Shown: positions 42,788 through 51,322 of the stretch, piece by piece
Numbering within the stretch: the first letter of the stretch is position 1
How the letters are laid out: each line of letters opens with the position of its first letter
NCBI GenBank assembly: GCA_039024635.1
Contig: JBCCQA010000023.1
Coordinates: 33,278 to 97,277 of the forward strand
Direction: 5' to 3'
DNA from: Kuafuiihalomonas sp039024635
Lineage (GTDB): Bacteria > Myxococcota > Kuafuiibacteriia > Kuafuiibacteriales > Kuafuiibacteriaceae
DNA length: 64,000 bases
Notes under the pieces: model-generated
Databases searched by the model: none
Seen by the model: the letters and a program-made list of their open reading frames with translations, nothing else
Told to the model about the DNA's origin: nothing
Position numbers and translations under genes: made by a program

Positions 42788-44608
42788 GTGAGCACCGTGC
42801 TCCTCCTGACGGCTGCGGGCTCGGCCCTCGCTCAAGTGGATCCCTGCTTGGAGCCCCACCGAGACCCGATCCTGGAGCGGGCCCAGCTCGAGCACGTCGC
42901 CGCAGCGGCGACCGCGACCGCGGCCCTGGCGGGTCTCGGCGATCGCTTTCATCCCAGCGTCTGGCCGGCGCTCTGGGCCCGTTTTCCCAAGGCTCCACCG
43001 CCCCTGAAACGGGCTCTCCTCCTGGAGGGGGTCGACAGCGAGATCGAGCGAAGGCTCTCAGGCTCGATCGGAACCGCCGCCATCTACGAACTTCTGGGCG
43101 ATCAAGCCTTCGCGGAGCGCGCGCTGGCGATTCTCGATGCCCACGACAACGAGCGAGCGTCCCAAGAGGCAAGCTGGGCCATGGCCCACGGGAGCGAGGA
43201 AGCTTGCCGCCTGGCCTACGTGCGCGGCAAGGCGGCTCGAAAACTCCGACGCTATCGACTCGCCAAGTCCCGCCTTGCCGAGGCTGCGTCGACGTGTCGA
43301 GGCACGAACCAGGACTTCGAGGCCCGAGCCCTCTTGTTGTCGGCCTTCATCGCCCGGGTCTTGGGGGAGCGAGCCGGCGTGGTGCGGGCCCACGAGCGCC
43401 TGCGGTCTCTCGTCGACCCCATCCACAGCTTCTGGGATGACGCGCTCTTCTTGGAGGCAGACCTCGTGGAGTCGAAGGACCTCGACGAGGCCGCCGCCCT
43501 CTACGAGCGGGTGGTTCAAGTCGCTGGCGACCACGCGTTGGAGGCCGCTTGGCGGCTGGCCCGGGTGGCCCGTGCTCGAGGCGATGATCGGGCCGAGCGC
43601 CGCTGGCTGCTTTGGTCGACCCAGCAGGAGGGTCTACCGGCCATGGAGCGAGATCGAGCGACTTGGTGGCTGGCCCGCACCACCACCGTGGCCGCACAGC
43701 GACAGGACCTTTGGGTCTCCTTGGTACGCCGCTATGGCTACCACGGACGCCTGGCTCTGACCGCCCTCGATGCGGAAGCGCCGCAACGCGCGGCCGAACT
43801 CCGCGCCGAGCTGAGCGCGGTGGCCACAGAGACGCCACCCGCCCCTTCGTTCCGCCCTCGGCCCATCTTCGAGCTGGCAAGGGACTACGCGGCAGATGAT
43901 GGACCCGCGGTCGGGGCAGCTATCCTGCATGGCTGGGCCTGCGCCGAGCCCCGTACCACCCAAGAGCGTTTGCAGGCTGCCCTGCTGTTGACCGAGCTTG
44001 GCCTCCCGGCGGACGCCCAGCTCCTGGTGCGACCCGCGCAGGAGGGCCTGCTCGAGGACGGGTTGACGCCCGAGACTGTATGGGCCTGGCGGACTATCTA
44101 CAGCCTTCCATTCCAGACTGAGCTGAGCGCAGCCGCCGAAGCCGAGGGCCTGGATCCCCTGCTTCTCACGGCGCTGGCACGAGAAGAGTCTCGCTTCGAC
44201 CCCAGCATCCAGAGCTGGGCGGGGGCGCTCGGGCTGACCCAGCTCATGCCCGCCACAGCGGCCGGTGCCTACGCGTCCGTGGTCGGAGGCCGACTGAAGA
44301 ACGCGGCACGATTAAAGGAGCCGGGCCTCAACGCCAGGTTGGGGGCCCACGTGTTGGCGACGGAGCTGAGGCGCTACGGCTCGGTGCCTTTGGCCCTGTC
44401 GGCCTACAACGCCGGCCCCGGCCTCACGAACAGCTTCCTTCGCAAAGGTCCGCAGGCCTTCCCCGCCTTCGTGGAGTCGATTTCGATCAGCCAAACCCGG
44501 GCCTACGTCCGTCGGGTGACCGAGAGCTGGCTGCGCTACCGCCTTCTGTATGGGGCTCCAGGTGAACGCTTTCCCGAGCTGCCGAGCTCGGTTCCTCGGC
44601 CTCGGTGA
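42788..44608 (+). CDS. Soluble/periplasmic lytic transglycosylase (SLT family)
   Basis: A 606-residue murein hydrolase. The GTG start gives a signal peptide (MSTVLLLTAAGSALAQVD). About 430 residues of alpha-helical superhelix (TPR-like U-domain of Slt70) come first. The catalytic SLT domain follows, with Glu in 'LAREESRFDPSIQSWAGALG' (about residue 466), 'LTQLMPATAAGAYA' and 'SAYNAGPG' near 540. It lies upstream of feoAB, and its stop is 37 bp before the FeoA start. Confidence 0.92.
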   Translation: MSTVLLLTAAGSALAQVDPCLEPHRDPILERAQLEHVAAAATATAALAGLGDRFHPSVWPALWARFPKAPPPLKRALLLEGVDSEIERRLSGSIGTAAIYELLGDQAFAERALAILDAHDNERASQEASWAMAHGSEEACRLAYVRGKAARKLRRYRLAKSRLAEAASTCRGTNQDFEARALLLSAFIARVLGERAGVVRAHERLRSLVDPIHSFWDDALFLEADLVESKDLDEAAALYERVVQVAGDHALEAAWRLARVARARGDDRAERRWLLWSTQQEGLPAMERDRATWWLARTTTVAAQRQDLWVSLVRRYGYHGRLALTALDAEAPQRAAELRAELSAVATETPPAPSFRPRPIFELARDYAADDGPAVGAAILHGWACAEPRTTQERLQAALLLTELGLPADAQLLVRPAQEGLLEDGLTPETVWAWRTIYSLPFQTELSAAAEAEGLDPLLLTALAREESRFDPSIQSWAGALGLTQLMPATAAGAYASVVGGRLKNAARLKEPGLNARLGAHVLATELRRYGSVPLALSAYNAGPGLTNSFLRKGPQAFPAFVESISISQTRAYVRRVTESWLRYRLLYGAPGERFPELPSSVPRPR

Positions 44609-44645
44609 CGTTGACATGCCCTCTCGACGACCGGAGGCTTCGAGC

Positions 44646-44873
44646 GTGACGACCCTGGACCGACTCCCGATCGGGACCTCCGCCAGGGTTCGGGCGGTCT
44701 TGCGGGTCTCGAGCACGACCCTTCGACTGATGGAGATGGGCCTGGTGCCAGGGTGCGCGGTCCAGGTCCGAAAGAGAGCGCCCTTTGGCGGTCCCATCGA
44801 GCTGGAGATGACAGGCTTTCGCCTCTCCCTGCGGCCGGGCGAGGCAGAGGTCTTCGAAGTCGAAGCCCCATGA
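44646..44873 (+). CDS. feoA: FeoA, SH3-like ferrous iron transport accessory protein
   Basis: A 75-residue FeoA protein. The open frame begins earlier (44550, 44616), but GTG 44646 has GGAGG at 8-nt spacing and gives MTTLDRLPIGTSARVRAVL, the normal FeoA start. It has 'LMEMGLVPGCAVQVRKRAPFGGPIELEMTGFRLSLRPGEA', the SH3-fold signature. It binds FeoB or GTP-loaded regulators in known systems. The stop overlaps feoB (ATGA). Confidence 0.93.
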   Translation: MTTLDRLPIGTSARVRAVLRVSSTTLRLMEMGLVPGCAVQVRKRAPFGGPIELEMTGFRLSLRPGEAEVFEVEAP

Positions 44874-46942
44874 GCACCATTGCCCTGGCCGGCAACCCGA
44901 ATTGCGGAAAGACCACCCTATTCAACCGCCTCACTGGGCTCCGACAGAGGGTCGGCAACTATCCGGGCGTCACGGTGGAGCGCAGGCTCGGCGTGGCCAA
45001 ACTGGGCCCCCTCGTCGTCCAGGTGGTCGATCTCCCGGGGACCTATAGTCTCGTCGCACGTTCCCGAGACGAGGCCGTCGCCTACGACAGCCTCACGGGG
45101 CGCTTCGGAGAGGGTCTCGACTTGGTGGTCGCGGTCGTCGCCGCGTCCAACCTCGAGCGCAGCCTCTACCTGGTGCTGAGCCTCTTGGAGCTCGGCAAGC
45201 CCGTGATCGTCGTACTGAACATGATGGACGAGCTCCGAAGCGCAGGCCACACCGTTGACTCGGCCGGCCTCTCCGAGGCCTTGGGCGTCGCTGTGGTTCC
45301 CATGAGCGCTCGGAGCGGAGAGGGGCTGAGCAACCTGCAGCGCGCCATCGAGCAGGCCCTTACTCAGCCGATGGGTCGAGCGCCTCCACCGGTGGAGCTG
45401 TCGGGCACCCACGAAACCCAAGTCTTCGATCTCGGCACCGAGCTTCCTGGCGGCCGCAGCCAAGCACTATGGTTACTGAGCAGCCTGGCCAGCGCCGAAA
45501 GCCCCGGCGCTTTCGAGCAGGTCGACCATCCCCTGGCCCATCGCTCCGCGCTACACAAGGCCGGAAAGAGGGCGCTGGGCATCTTGAAGGCCCACCCCGA
45601 ACTGGCCGTCGAGATCATTCGACGTCGCCACGATCGAGCCCGGAGCATCGCCGGGTCCGTCCTACGGCGGTCGCATTCGAACGAACCAAACCGAACGGAC
45701 CGCTTGGACGCCGTTCTCCTCCATCCGGTGTGGGGAAGCCTCAGCTTCCTCGCCGTCATGTTCCTCCTCTTTCAGAGTCTGTTCGCGTGGGCGGCGCCCT
45801 TCATGGATCTGATCGAAGCTGGCGTAGGCCAGCTGCAGGGCATCTTGCGGTCCAAGCTTCCCCCGGGCGCCCTGTTGGACCTGATGGCCGACGGCGTGGT
45901 GGGTGGCGTGGGCAACGTGATCGTCTTCGTCCCGCAGATAGCCTTCCTGTTTAGCTTCATCGCCGTATTGGAGGACTCGGGCTACCTGGCACGAGCGGCC
46001 TACGTCTCCGATCGCTTCATGAGCCGGGCCGGCCTCCACGGGAGAGCCTTCGTACCCTTGCTATCGGGCTTCGCGTGCGCGGTGCCGGCCATCATGGCGG
46101 CCCGCTCCATCGAGAATCGAAGAGACCGACTGGTCACCATACTGGTCACGCCACTCATGACCTGCAGTGCCCGTCTTCCCGTCTTCATCCTCATCATCGG
46201 CACACTCTTCGCCCCAGAGACGTCGGTGCTGGGCGTCTTCTCCACGGGGGGCGTCCTCCTCTTTTCGATGTACGCGATCTCGGTCCTGACCGCGGTCAGC
46301 TGTGCCTTCGTACTGAAGAAGACCATATTGAAGAGCCCGACTCCGCCGCTCGTTCTCGAACTGCCGCCCTACCGCCTTCCGGGCATCGGTGACGTGATAC
46401 GTCGGGTGGTCGAGCGCTGCTGGGCCTTCATCAAAGACGCCGGGACCATCATCTTGGCCCTCTCCATCGTGCTCTGGACCCTCCTCTATTTCCCCCGGCC
46501 CGACCCAGGCCTCCCCGAAGTGCCGGCGGTGGAGCAGAGCTTCGCCGGTCAACTGGGCCAGATGATCGAGCCGGTCATCGAGCCACTCGGCTACGACTGG
46601 CGGATAGGGGTCGGGCTCCTGGCCAGCTTTGCGGCCCGAGAGGTCTTCGTATCCACCATGGCCCTGGTCTACGGCGTCGACACCGAGGACGCCGAGGACG
46701 AGGGCCTTCGGGACAGCCTTCGCAAGGCCCGCCATTCTGATGGTCGTTTGGTCTACACCCCCCTCGTCGGCCTCTCGCTGATGGTCTTCTTCCTGTTTGC
46801 GGCCCAGTGCATGAGCACCATTGCCATCATCCGGCGAGAGACCGGAACTTGGCGCTGGCCCCTGTTCTGCATGCTGTACATGAACGCCCTGGCATGGTTG
46901 GCCTCCCTGCTCGTCTACCAGGGCGGACGCCTGATAGTCTGA
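44870..46942 (+). CDS. feoB: FeoB ferrous iron transporter
   Basis: A 690-residue Fe2+ transporter with an N-terminal GTPase. G1 is 'GNPNCGKTTLFN' (residues 7-18), then 'NYPGVTVE' (G2), 'DLPGTYSL' (G3) and 'NMMDE' (G4). The membrane part has two gate motifs, 'GYLARAAYVSDRFM' and 'GFACAVPAIMAARSIENRRDRLVTILVTPLMTCSARLPVF', with the conserved CS/CA cysteines. The C-terminus has 'FAAREVFVSTMALVYG'. It is directly followed by a small membrane protein gene. Confidence 0.96.
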   Translation: MSTIALAGNPNCGKTTLFNRLTGLRQRVGNYPGVTVERRLGVAKLGPLVVQVVDLPGTYSLVARSRDEAVAYDSLTGRFGEGLDLVVAVVAASNLERSLYLVLSLLELGKPVIVVLNMMDELRSAGHTVDSAGLSEALGVAVVPMSARSGEGLSNLQRAIEQALTQPMGRAPPPVELSGTHETQVFDLGTELPGGRSQALWLLSSLASAESPGAFEQVDHPLAHRSALHKAGKRALGILKAHPELAVEIIRRRHDRARSIAGSVLRRSHSNEPNRTDRLDAVLLHPVWGSLSFLAVMFLLFQSLFAWAAPFMDLIEAGVGQLQGILRSKLPPGALLDLMADGVVGGVGNVIVFVPQIAFLFSFIAVLEDSGYLARAAYVSDRFMSRAGLHGRAFVPLLSGFACAVPAIMAARSIENRRDRLVTILVTPLMTCSARLPVFILIIGTLFAPETSVLGVFSTGGVLLFSMYAISVLTAVSCAFVLKKTILKSPTPPLVLELPPYRLPGIGDVIRRVVERCWAFIKDAGTIILALSIVLWTLLYFPRPDPGLPEVPAVEQSFAGQLGQMIEPVIEPLGYDWRIGVGLLASFAAREVFVSTMALVYGVDTEDAEDEGLRDSLRKARHSDGRLVYTPLVGLSLMVFFLFAAQCMSTIAIIRRETGTWRWPLFCMLYMNALAWLASLLVYQGGRLIV

Positions 46943-46946
46943 GCGG

Positions 46947-47126
46947 GTGTTCTCGTCCGACTGGCCCCAGGAGCTAGTCGCCCTGCTCATCGCGGGGCTC
47001 GCGGTGGCCTACGTCGTGCGCCACTTCCTCCCCCCCAAGAAAGAGCCGCCCAAGGACGGCCCCAACGCCAAGCTCGGCCGCCGACTCTCCCGAGGCCTGA
47101 AGAAAGCCGAGCGCAACACCGACTGA
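46947..47126 (+). CDS. 59-residue single-pass membrane protein downstream of feoB
   Basis: GTG 46947 starts 4 bp after the feoB stop and encodes a protein with one helix ('LVALLIAGLAVAYVVRHF') and a basic C-terminal half (KKEPPKDGPNAKLGRRLSRGLKKAERNTD). The position and size fit the FeoB-associated small membrane proteins (FeoC-like or Cys-rich class), but no Cys is present. Codon usage follows the neighbours, and the stop is clean. It is too short for ordinary prediction cut-offs. Confidence 0.6.
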   Translation: MFSSDWPQELVALLIAGLAVAYVVRHFLPPKKEPPKDGPNAKLGRRLSRGLKKAERNTD

Positions 47127-47165
47127 ATCCGCTGGTGCCTCGCCGTCCACCATGCGGGACGAAGT

Positions 47166-47582
47166 TCACGGTGCCATCGAAGCCTCGTCATCGACTGGGC
47201 CCATCCGGACCGTTTTCCCGAATAGGGAGACACCCAGGAAGCCTCTCATCATCAACGCGCCGTCCTCCAGCCACAGCTTTCCGCGATAGGTGCGACCGTT
47301 GTTGAACGAGTAGACCGTTCCACCCGACCATTCATTGTCGCCTGTCTTCGCGAAGTCCTTTAGAAAGACCAGCCCGACGACGCTCCTGTTCCGAAGAGCG
47401 GGGTCTGGGTTGTGGACGTCCTTGACGACCTGTTCCCTCGAGATAATCCGACCGAAGAAGCGGCCCTCCTTCTCGTAGATTTCGATCTGTCCGGTTCGCT
47501 CCGGATTCCACCAGCGGCCGACGATGTCCTCGGCCGACGAGCTCGCTAGCCCCAGGCTCAAGACGAGGATGAGCCGGCTCAT
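47166..47582 (-). CDS. DUF2147-family secreted protein
   Basis: A 138-residue periplasmic protein. ATG 47582 overlaps the SDR stop (ATGA) and gives MSRLILVLSLGLASSSAED, a signal peptide. The mature sequence begins 'IVGRWWNPERTGQIEIYEKEGRFFGRII', the DUF2147 signature, followed by 'LVFLKDF' and 'GTVYSFNNGRTYRGKLWLEDGALMMRGFLG'. The fold is lipocalin-like; function unknown. Coupled to an SDR gene. Confidence 0.88.
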   Translation of the reverse strand: MSRLILVLSLGLASSSAEDIVGRWWNPERTGQIEIYEKEGRFFGRIISREQVVKDVHNPDPALRNRSVVGLVFLKDFAKTGDNEWSGGTVYSFNNGRTYRGKLWLEDGALMMRGFLGVSLFGKTVRMGPVDDEASMAP

Positions 47583-48547
47583 CGGCTTACCCCCTGGAGC
47601 GAAGAGGAATCGATCCTCAGACCGATGAGGGGAGCAGATTCGGTCCACAGATCTTCCATCAGCTCGTCGCGCAGCGCGTCGGGCGAGGGGGGACGAGCAT
47701 CGGCGCCGTCGAAGTACTGGAAGCCCTTTCCTGCATGCTCGGAGTCGAGGATGAGGGAGGCGATGTGCTGGGCCGACTCCGGCGACAAGCGCATGTTTGG
47801 GACGAAGGGCGTCAACATCCGCCCGACCGCCCTTAAGATGGCCCGAGCGGGTCCGGGGAACTCGCGGGCGAGGTCGGTGTCGACCATCAGACCCGGATCG
47901 ATCGCGAAGACGTCGATTCCTCGGGCTGGGTCCAAGTTGCTTTGAAGGCCCCGGGCCTGCAGCACGTTGCCCAGCTTCGAAGTGGCGTAGCGAAGGCGGC
48001 CATCCTGCTGTCGAAGAAACTCCGGGGCCTCGTCCGGGCGTGCAAGATTCCGGGTCCCCACCCAGTCCGGGATCGGGATCCCGAAGCGTCTTGCCAGCTT
48101 GTTGTCGGGGTCATGGACGCCGCTGCTCACCACGACGACGCGGCTGCCATCGACGAGTCGGCGTGCAAGAGTTCGCAAGATGAGCTGGGGCGCAAGGACG
48201 TTTACTGCGAATGTCAGCTCGTAGTCTTGGGCGCTGCGCGCCGCCTGCATGGAAGAGACACCGGCATTGCTGACGATCCCCGACAAAGCGGGCGTGTCGA
48301 TAGCGTCCAGAGCGGCCCGGACTGCTTCCAGGTCCGACAAGTCGGCATGAAAGCGATCCACCGACGATGCGCCGGCCCGCTCCAGTTCTTCGGCGCAAGC
48401 ATCCAGCTTGGCCTCGTTTCGACCCCCGATGATGACGGGGCAGCCTCGGGCCACCAAGGCCCTCGCGGTCTGGCGTCCGAGCCCACCGGTAGCTCCAGTC
48501 ACCAAAACGGGCCTTCTTCTAAGAGCTTCAAGATTCACGCTGTACAT
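47579..48547 (-). CDS. Short-chain dehydrogenase/reductase (retinol-dehydrogenase-like)
   Basis: A 322-residue NAD(P)-dependent oxidoreductase. The Rossmann motif is 'VLVTGATGGLGRQTARALVARGC' (about 14-36), with 'IIGGRNEAKLD'. 'IVSNAGVSSMQ' replaces NNAG-type residues; the catalytic Tyr-x3-Lys is 'RYATSKLGN' near 186. A C-terminal extension is present ('EHAGKGFQYFDGADARP'), like retinol dehydrogenases. It is divergent from a TetR-type regulator with 49 bp between. Confidence 0.87.
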   Translation of the reverse strand: MYSVNLEALRRRPVLVTGATGGLGRQTARALVARGCPVIIGGRNEAKLDACAEELERAGASSVDRFHADLSDLEAVRAALDAIDTPALSGIVSNAGVSSMQAARSAQDYELTFAVNVLAPQLILRTLARRLVDGSRVVVVSSGVHDPDNKLARRFGIPIPDWVGTRNLARPDEAPEFLRQQDGRLRYATSKLGNVLQARGLQSNLDPARGIDVFAIDPGLMVDTDLAREFPGPARAILRAVGRMLTPFVPNMRLSPESAQHIASLILDSEHAGKGFQYFDGADARPPSPDALRDELMEDLWTESAPLIGLRIDSSSLQGVSR

Positions 48548-48562
48548 CTTTCATTGCACCGC

Positions 48563-48574
48563 TGACGAATGTCA
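48563..48574. promoter_or_regulatory. TGAC-N4-GTCA dyad between SDR and TetR-type regulator
   Basis: A short perfect inverted repeat lies in the 49-bp divergent gap. A TTGACA-like -35 on the minus strand (48575-48570) overlaps it. It is a candidate operator for the regulator at 48597. Confidence 0.33.
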
Positions 48575-48596
48575 ATCGGTCGGGTACCTCTGAGCC

Positions 48597-49190
48597 GTGC
48601 CCTATCCGGCTCAGATCGATCCCCGGCGCTTAGGTCTGGACGCCCTGCAGGTGGTCGAAGAGTTGGAGAAGAACGACTGGTCCCTCCGAGAGGTAGCTGG
48701 TCGCCTCGGCGTCTCTCCCAACGCGCTCTACCGATACGTGGACGACCGAGCTGGCCTAGCGATCCTCATGGGCGAAGCGGCGGCCCGGGCTCTCATGGCC
48801 TCAGGCTTTCGGGGCGTAGCCGGGACGGGAGACGAGGCCGTTGTTCGGATGAGCCTCAACTTCATCCGCTTCGCCACCCGTCGACCTCATGCCTACTTCG
48901 CCTTCATGAACGCCAAGCCCGAACTGGACCACCCGTCCATGGTGGCGTGGTTCGAGCTGTGGGCGAAGGTGAATGCGCTGGTCCGGTCGGCCGTACCCGA
49001 CTCCGGTGACGCGGCGGCTTTCTCCCTTTGGGCGCTGCTTCATGGACGAATCGAACTGTTCCGTGGGGCCGCCTACCGGGCTCCCGTGGACGCAGGCTTG
49101 GAAGATGCCGTGCGTGCTCTCTTGGAAGGATACCGCCAAGGCGGACCCCACCCCTCGCCGCTCCCTCCCCACGCACGGCTGGATCCTTGA
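48597..49190 (+). CDS. TetR-family transcriptional regulator
   Basis: A 197-residue regulator with a GTG start. The helix-turn-helix is 'WSLREVAGRLGVSPNALYRYVDDRAGLA' (about 28-55), with the TetR tyrosine pair 'YRYV'. The C-terminal ligand domain is helical. It is divergent from the SDR-DUF2147 pair, which it probably controls. The last ~20 residues are Pro/His-rich. Confidence 0.85.
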   Translation: MPYPAQIDPRRLGLDALQVVEELEKNDWSLREVAGRLGVSPNALYRYVDDRAGLAILMGEAAARALMASGFRGVAGTGDEAVVRMSLNFIRFATRRPHAYFAFMNAKPELDHPSMVAWFELWAKVNALVRSAVPDSGDAAAFSLWALLHGRIELFRGAAYRAPVDAGLEDAVRALLEGYRQGGPHPSPLPPHARLDP

Positions 49191-49278
49191 GTTCGGAGGC
49201 CGACCTCAGCCGAAGGCGAGTAGGCCCAAGCGGTGATGATTCGCCGCTACCCTCATGCGTGGGGGGGTCGCGCACGAC

Positions 49279-49803
49279 TCAGGTCAGGCCGAGCTTCTTG
49301 CGCTTGCGCCAAAAGGTGGCTCGACTCATGCCCAAAAGGGCGGCGGCCGCCTCCATGTTTCGCGGCTCTCGGGCGAGGGCCCATTCGATCCGAGCTCGCT
49401 CGTCGTCCCCCTTAGGCCCCGTCTCGGGCCGCAACACCTCGACTCCACCCTGAAACACCCCCGTCTCATCAAAGAATGCCTGGGCGGTCTTCTTGACGCG
49501 AATGCTGCTTCCATCGGGCCGAAACATGACCAGCGGGACCTCGCGCACCCGGCCGTGCTCGGCGATGCCGCATCCGCGCATGCAGCTGCCGCATCGATTC
49601 GCCTTGAGGCAATGCTGTCCCAGGACCTCTTCGGCGCGAAATCCCAGGACCTTCTCAGCCCCCTTGGACCAGAAGACAATGGAGCGCTGGGCGTCCACGG
49701 CGAAGACCGCGTCCTCAGGGTAGAGGTCGGCCAAGGTCTCGAAGGACCTGGGATCCAGCCCTGCATTCTGGGGGCCTTGCGGTTGCCGAGCTCGGGCGCT
49801 CAT
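49279..49803 (-). CDS. PAS-Fis transcriptional regulator lacking the AAA+ domain
   Basis: A 174-residue protein. A PAS domain covers about 20-125 ('DAVFAVDAQRSIVFWSKGAEKVLGF'). It carries a four-Cys cluster, Cys65, Cys71, Cys74 and Cys78 (C-x5-C-x2-C-x3-C). The C-terminus (about 140-174) is a Fis-type helix-turn-helix ('EAAAALLGMSRATFWRKRKKLG'). Sigma54-dependent FisR-type persulfide regulators have an AAA+ ATPase in between; here none fits. It is divergent from persulfide dioxygenase and 48 bp away, with a perfect palindrome in the gap. The Cys cluster may sense sulfane sulfur or bind a metal. Confidence 0.8.
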   Translation of the reverse strand: MSARARQPQGPQNAGLDPRSFETLADLYPEDAVFAVDAQRSIVFWSKGAEKVLGFRAEEVLGQHCLKANRCGSCMRGCGIAEHGRVREVPLVMFRPDGSSIRVKKTAQAFFDETGVFQGGVEVLRPETGPKGDDERARIEWALAREPRNMEAAAALLGMSRATFWRKRKKLGLT

Positions 49804-49821
49804 GCAACACTCACTCTAGAT

Positions 49822-49842
49822 GTTGAAACAAAACGTTTCAAC
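49822..49842. promoter_or_regulatory. Perfect palindrome in the persulfide regulator / dioxygenase promoter
   Basis: GTTGAAAC - AAAAC - GTTTCAAC: two 8-bp perfect arms with a 5-bp spacer, lying between the divergent starts at 49803 and 49852. It is the best candidate binding site for the PAS-Fis regulator. No sigma54 (-24/-12) element was seen with it. Confidence 0.68.
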
Positions 49843-49851
49843 CCTTGCATC

Positions 49852-50865
49852 ATGATCTTCGAACAACTCTTTGACCCCGTGTCCTCGACCTACACCTACA
49901 TCTTGGCCGATGCCGCCGGGGCCGAGGCCGTGATCATCGACCCTGTCCTGGAGCACGTGGACGCGTACCTGGAGCTTATCGAGAAGCACGACCTGAAGCT
50001 CGTTCGCGCTCTGGACACCCACGTTCACGCTGACCACGTGACGGGACTCGGTCGGTTGAGGGAGTTGACCAAATGCACGACAATCATGGGCCAACAGTCA
50101 GCGGCCGAGTGCGTGAGCGAGACGGTGGCCGACGGCGACGTCCTGAAGACGGGCGGCCTTGCGCTGGAGGCGCTGTACACGCCTGGCCATACCGACGACT
50201 CCTACTGCTTCCTTATGAAGGACCGAGTCTTCACCGGAGACACCCTCCTCATTAAAGGGACGGGCCGTACCGACTTCCAGAACGGCGACGCCCGCGCCCA
50301 ATGGGACAGCATCCAAAACGTCCTTCTGAAGCTGTCCGACGACGTTTGGGTGTATCCGGCCCACGACTACCGAGGGAACAAGGTCAGCTCCATCGGAGAG
50401 GAGCGGCACCACAACCCGCGGCTTCAGGTCGCGAACGCCGAGGCCTACGCCGAGCTCATGGCCAACCTGAACCTCCCGAACCCCAAGCTCATGGACGTGG
50501 CCGTTCCTGCCAACCGGGCCTGTGGGCGGGTCGACGCGCCGCCCCTGGAGGCTGAGATCGGTATCCGGCGGACCTCGGCCCGAGCCGTCGACCTCCAGAA
50601 GTACCGGGTGGTCGACGTCCGAGAAGCCGAAGAATGGAGCGGCGAGCTCGGCCACATCCTGGAAGCTCAGCACGTTCCCTTGGGCGAGCTTGAAGCTCGG
50701 GCCCGGGACTGGAACCCGAGCCTCGCTTACCTGTTCGTGTGTCGCTCCGGCCGTCGCTCGGCCACCGCCTGCCAGCGGCTCAAAGCGGCAGGCTTCGAAG
50801 ACGTCACCAACATGGAAGGCGGCATGCTCGCCTGGATCCGGGCTCAGCGACCGGTCGCTCGCTGA
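49852..50865 (+). CDS. Persulfide dioxygenase fused to rhodanese domain
   Basis: A 337-residue protein that oxidises glutathione persulfide or similar to sulfite (ETHE1/Blh class) with a C-terminal sulfurtransferase. The frame is open from 49255, but ATG 49852 begins MIFEQLFDPVSSTYTYILAD. The metallo-beta-lactamase core has 'THVHADH' (56-62), 'GHTDDS' (His113) and 'GDTLLIKGTGRTDF' (Asp130). The rhodanese part has the active-site loop 'CRSGRRS' (Cys297) and 'VVDVREAEEW'. It leads the sulfane-sulfur cluster. Confidence 0.94.
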   Translation: MIFEQLFDPVSSTYTYILADAAGAEAVIIDPVLEHVDAYLELIEKHDLKLVRALDTHVHADHVTGLGRLRELTKCTTIMGQQSAAECVSETVADGDVLKTGGLALEALYTPGHTDDSYCFLMKDRVFTGDTLLIKGTGRTDFQNGDARAQWDSIQNVLLKLSDDVWVYPAHDYRGNKVSSIGEERHHNPRLQVANAEAYAELMANLNLPNPKLMDVAVPANRACGRVDAPPLEAEIGIRRTSARAVDLQKYRVVDVREAEEWSGELGHILEAQHVPLGELEARARDWNPSLAYLFVCRSGRRSATACQRLKAAGFEDVTNMEGGMLAWIRAQRPVAR

Positions 50866-50872
50866 AGGAAAT

Positions 50873-51322
50873 ATGACGATGGATTGGCAAGGATGGGGAA
50901 TGGCGCTGGCGGGCGGCATCATGATCGGCGGCGCTTCGACGATGCTCATGGCGCTCAATCATCGCATCGCAGGGATCAGTGGGATCTTTGGAGGCTTGGT
51001 CGACTTCGAACGAAGCCCAGAGCGGGCGTGGCGAGCCGCCTTCATCGGCGGCCTGATTCTGGGCGGCGTGATCTTGAGCCGGGTGTGGGGCGAGCGCTTT
51101 GGCCTCAGCCCCCTGGCGACCCAAAGCGGTCCGCTGTTCCTGGCCGGCCTCTTGGTCGGATTCGGCACCCGGCTCGGCGGAGGCTGCACGAGCGGTCACG
51201 GCGTTTGCGGACTGAGTCGCCTATCGGGTCGTTCTTTCACCGCCACCCTGAGCTTCATTGGCTTTGGCGTCCTAACCGTGGCCGTCATCCGGACCCTAGC
51301 GAACTTGGGGTTCGTTCTGTGA
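50873..51322 (+). CDS. YeeE/YedE-type sulfur transporter, first half
   Basis: A 149-residue membrane protein; the frame is open upstream but ATG 50873 follows AAGGAA closely and gives MTMDWQGWGMALAGG. Four to five helices are present. The conserved sulfur-transfer signature is 'LGGGCTSGHGVCGLSRLSGRS' (Cys105, Cys112). The family imports thiosulfate or carries sulfane sulfur with its second half encoded next. The stop overlaps the following start (GTGA). Confidence 0.9.
   Translation: MTMDWQGWGMALAGGIMIGGASTMLMALNHRIAGISGIFGGLVDFERSPERAWRAAFIGGLILGGVILSRVWGERFGLSPLATQSGPLFLAGLLVGFGTRLGGGCTSGHGVCGLSRLSGRSFTATLSFIGFGVLTVAVIRTLANLGFVL

Noticed and set aside
46061..46990. 309-residue minus-strand frame over feoB
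   Set aside because: Antisense shadow with Asp/Glu/Gly-rich composition.
49822..49842. Sigma54 promoter before persulfide dioxygenase
   Set aside because: A TTGCA lies near the start but no GG at the -24 position; the palindrome fits an operator better.
49255..49851. N-terminal extension of the persulfide dioxygenase frame
   Set aside because: It overlaps the divergent PAS-Fis regulator, and the enzyme begins normally at 49852.
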